Shown: positions 6,284 through 8,620 of the stretch, in pieces
How the letters are laid out: each line of letters starts with the position of its first letter
How positions within the stretch are numbered: position 1 is the stretch's first letter
Assembly (NCBI GenBank): GCA_036513415.1
Contig: DATBZA010000016.1
Span: 1 to 8,620, forward strand
Source of the DNA: 40CM-4-68-19 sp036513415
Lineage (GTDB): Bacteria > Myxococcota > Myxococcia > Myxococcales > 40CM-4-68-19
DNA length: 8,620 nt
Direction: 5' to 3'
The notes under the pieces: model-generated
What the model was told of the DNA's origin: nothing
Databases searched by the model: none
What the model saw: only the letters and a program-made list of their open reading frames with translations
Translations under genes and position numbers: made by a program

Positions 6284-8620
6284 TCAGGGTCGCTTGAGCA
6301 GGCCGGCACCTCCGGCTTCACCGCGCTGTCCGCCGCCGCCGCAGGGAGCGCCGCCCGCCCCGCCTTCGACGAGCGTGACGAGTTGGGGTCCCGCCATCGG
6401 CGCGGAGATCTGAAGGGCTCCACCGCCACCTCCTCCTCCGCCGCCGCAAGTGCCGCCTGTGGAGCCGCTGCCGCCGGCACCGCCGCGCACCGAGATGGTG
6501 CCGGTGCCGGTCACCGTTCCCGCGCTCGCGTCGATGAAGAATGACCCGCCGGCCCCCGCGCCGCCCGGGCTCGCGTTGGCCGTGGAGCGCAACATTCCGC
6601 CGCCGCCTCCCTCGAGCGAGACAAGCCCGTCCAGGCGGATGGAGGCAGAAGCGTTGCCCTTGAAGAGGATGGCGCCGCCGCCGCCGCCTCCTCCTCCTCC
6701 GGGGCTGCCGCCGGAGTTGGCGTTGCCGCCGCCTCCTCCTCCGCCGCCCGTCCTGCCGTCGAGGACGCCCAGCCCGCCGCCCGCGCTGGAGAAGGTGCCG
6801 GCGGAGAGCGCGCCGCCGCGGCCGCCCTTGCCCCCACCGCCGCCTCCTCCGCCGGCATCTCCGGGGCTTGGCGAGAGGATGAGAAGTCCTCCTCCGGGCG
6901 CGCCGGCACCGCCGGTCGAAGAGGTCGCGCCGTTGCCGCCTCCCGAAGTCGTGCCCAGTCCGGCGCTCTGGCCGGCCTGGCCCGCCGATGCGCCTCCGCC
7001 GCCGCAGTTGAACCCACCGCAGAAGTTGCTGCCGCCGCCCCCTCCACCGCCGCCTCCTCCCGCGCCGGAGGAGCCATCGCCGCCTTCGCCGGTGGTCGTG
7101 ATGCTGCCGTCAGGGACTGCGCCGGGCGCGCTTCGTCCATCGCCGACCAGTACCGCCCCGGCCTCGAGATTGAAGGAGCCCACGCTGAGCGTCAGTCCGA
7201 CGGCCGCGTCGGCGAGAGCTGTCACGGTACCCGCGCGCAGGATGAGCGAGGTGAAGGTCTGCGCGTTGCCGATCGCGTATCGCTGGTAAGGCAGCTTTGC
7301 GGGCGGCACTACGGGCGGCACTCCGGGCGGCGCTCCGGTGTCCAGCGAGTCCCCGACGAACGCGAGCGTGCTGGCGCAGTTGATCACGTTGACGCAGGCC
7401 TGGATGATCGCCTTGCCGGTGCTCACGCCTGTAACCAGCCCGCCGCTGACCGTGGCGACGGATGCGTTGTCGGTTGACCAGACTGCTCCGGGAACGTTGG
7501 TGTTGGGCCGTGCAGCCGGCAAGGACTGGACGAAGCGGAGCTGCAACTTGCCGGAGAGGCCGAGCAGGATGGGATCTGGCGGCAGCATGCTGTAGCTCGG
7601 CGGGGCGGCCGCGACGTGCACAGGGCAAGTGGCGGAGACACCGCCGTAGGTACCGGTCGCCACGGCGTCTCCCGCGGCGACGCCCTTGACCACGCCACCC
7701 GAGACCGTGGCGATGCCCGGAGCAGACGACGACCATGCGGCGGACAAGGTCGCGTCTGTAAACGTTCCGTCGCTGAGCTGCGCTTCCAGCCGCGCCTCCG
7801 CCGACTGGCCCTGGGCAAGGTTGATCTGAGGCAGGGGACGGCAGCGAAGCGCGAGCGTGACCGGAGGGCCGATGGTGATCACCACGGGGTCCGAGGAGAC
7901 GATCGCTCCGGCAGCGTCGGTCGCGCTGGCCACGAGCGTGATGGTGCTGCCGGCCGCGGCGCCTGCGTTCCCCGATACGGAGAAGCTCGACCCGACCGTC
8001 GGGCGCGTTCCGGAGATGCTGGCCGGCGCGGCGACCGTGCCGGGACCCGTGGCCGAGAGCGACAGCTGGGTGATCGCCGCGCCCGCGGTGTTCCAGGCGC
8101 TGGCCACGGCGGTGAGAGATCGGCCGCCCTGCAGCGTCGCGCTGCTGTCCGGGGAGGTGATTACCACGTGGACGGCGGTGATGTTGATCGCCGCCGAGGT
8201 GACGGCGGCCGCGCTGATGGTAGTTCCGGCGTTGGCCTCGGTGCCCGTTGCGCCGGTCGTCAGGGTGAAGGTTCCCTCGGACTGCGCGGTGAAGGCGATG
8301 TGAAACACGGCGCTGCCATTGCCAGGGACGGTCTGCGCCGCGGGAAGCGGGCCGGCCTGGAGGGCGGTGGCGCTCGCCGAGACGCCCGAGAGCTGCACGA
8401 GGAGCGCCGCGGCCTCTCCGTCGTTGCGCACGGCCACCGCCACGTCGATGGCTTCGCCGAGGTGAACGAGTGTAGGCGTGGCGTTCACCGAAGCGATCGC
8501 GACGCTCGCCGGCTTCTGCACGGTGGTGGGACCGGCGGTCGCGGCCGGCGCAGCCACCGCGGTGCCCGCGTTGGCGTCGGTGCCGGAAGCCGATGCGGTG
8601 AAGGAAAGGGTCCCGCTCCC
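6284..8620 (-). CDS. Large exported protein: Ig-like and BIG2 domains with glycine-rich tail; 5' end outside window
   Basis: The minus frame is open from the right edge (8620, codon boundary) to TGA at 6286-6284, giving 778 residues. No start is visible; an in-frame GTG at 8557 is internal. Residues 1-21 are the end of an Ig-like domain whose last strands (GTLSFTASASGTDANAG) recur 113 residues later as GTFTLTTGATGTEANAG, so at least two tandem CARDB-like domains exist. A third Ig-like unit spans about 149-253. Two BIG2-type domains follow (about 255-336 and 343-421), each with WS(S/T).xxxxATVSGGxVxGV. After a Pro-rich linker (about 426-443) and a short beta segment, residues 511-778 are mostly glycine with Cys at 534, 539, 725 and 760 and recurring hydrophobic strands (LLIL, AILF, SFFI, ALQI) about 42 residues apart. 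The protein ends in LLKRP with no anchor. It is most likely a surface or matrix protein; function is unknown. It stands upstream of the SBBP gene, with a gap of about 125 bp. Confidence 0.88.
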   Translation of the reverse strand, partial: GSGTLSFTASASGTDANAGTAVAAPAATAGPTTVQKPASVAIASVNATPTLVHLGEAIDVAVAVRNDGEAAALLVQLSGVSASATALQAGPLPAAQTVPGNGSAVFHIAFTAQSEGTFTLTTGATGTEANAGTTISAAAVTSAAINITAVHVVITSPDSSATLQGGRSLTAVASAWNTAGAAITQLSLSATGPGTVAAPASISGTRPTVGSSFSVSGNAGAAAGSTITLVASATDAAGAIVSSDPVVITIGPPVTLALRCRPLPQINLAQGQSAEARLEAQLSDGTFTDATLSAAWSSSAPGIATVSGGVVKGVAAGDAVATGTYGGVSATCPVHVAAAPPSYSMLPPDPILLGLSGKLQLRFVQSLPAARPNTNVPGAVWSTDNASVATVSGGLVTGVSTGKAIIQACVNVINCASTLAFVGDSLDTGAPPGVPPVVPPAKLPYQRYAIGNAQTFTSLILRAGTVTALADAAVGLTLSVGSFNLEAGAVLVGDGRSAPGAVPDGSITTTGEGGDGSSGAGGGGGGGGGGSNFCGGFNCGGGGASAGQAGQSAGLGTTSGGGNGATSSTGGAGAPGGGLLILSPSPGDAGGGGGGGGKGGRGGALSAGTFSSAGGGLGVLDGRTGGGGGGGGNANSGGSPGGGGGGGGGAILFKGNASASIRLDGLVSLEGGGGGMLRSTANASPGGAGAGGSFFIDASAGTVTGTGTISVRGGAGGSGSTGGTCGGGGGGGGGALQISAPMAGPQLVTLVEGGAGGAPCGGGGQRGEAGGAGLLKRP
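6287..7090 (-). repeat. Glycine-rich low-complexity region, GGN codon runs
   Basis: This part encodes 268 residues with runs of 8-10 consecutive Gly. On the plus strand it appears as CCGCCGCCTCCTCC-like tracts (near 6425-6450, 6669-6700, 6727-6750, 6835-6860 and 7033-7065). The unit is not exact: beta-strand-like pieces such as GGAILF, GSFFIDAS and GGALQISAP alternate with pure Gly stretches, which suggests a Gly-rich beta-helix or polyglycine sheet rather than disorder. Confidence 0.85.

Noticed and set aside
6450..7289. Proline-rich 279-residue plus-strand frame
   Set aside because: It is the complement of the GGN codon runs of the Gly-rich protein (CCN codons); no signal peptide or other protein feature.

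Overview
This is a high-GC bacterial window in which every well-supported gene lies on the minus strand, so the genes read from the right edge to the left. SBBP-repeat proteins with the FEPNQGQ-type N-terminal domain, Ig-like/Gly-rich exported proteins and secreted carbohydrate-active enzymes are typical of Acidobacteriota, Myxococcota and similar soil bacteria. The window holds no rRNA, tRNA or housekeeping marker, so the phylum stays an inference.

Layout in the direction of transcription. (1) 8620-6284: the C-terminal 778 residues of a large exported protein with tandem Ig-like domains, two BIG2-type domains and a very glycine-rich tail; its 5' end is outside the window. (2) 6158-3615: a signal-peptide protein with an N-terminal DUF7948-type domain, seven SBBP repeats and a C-terminal beta-rich domain. 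(3) 3542-1962: a secreted alpha/beta-hydrolase resembling tannase/feruloyl esterase enzymes, 72 bp after gene 2. (4) 1965-1738: a possible 75-residue Cys-containing protein whose ATG overlaps the stop of the hydrolase gene. (5) About 175 bp with a candidate promoter and a palindrome. (6) 1561-1: the N-terminal 520 residues of an exported GH3 glycosidase with a strong ribosome binding site; its 3' end is outside the window.

All four large proteins appear to be exported. The two enzymes fit extracellular breakdown of plant-derived esters and beta-glucosides, and the two repeat proteins look like surface or matrix proteins. Genes 1 to 3 are close enough (72 to about 125 bp gaps, no convincing terminator) to be one transcript, while the GH3 gene probably has its own promoter. 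That the four act in one process is inference from adjacency only.

I see no CRISPR array, transposase, integrase, tRNA or rRNA. Long plus-strand open frames across the window are antisense shadows of the high-GC minus-strand genes. I did not find a clearly new system; the most unusual items are the chimeric Ig/poly-glycine protein and the small overlapping Cys ORF.
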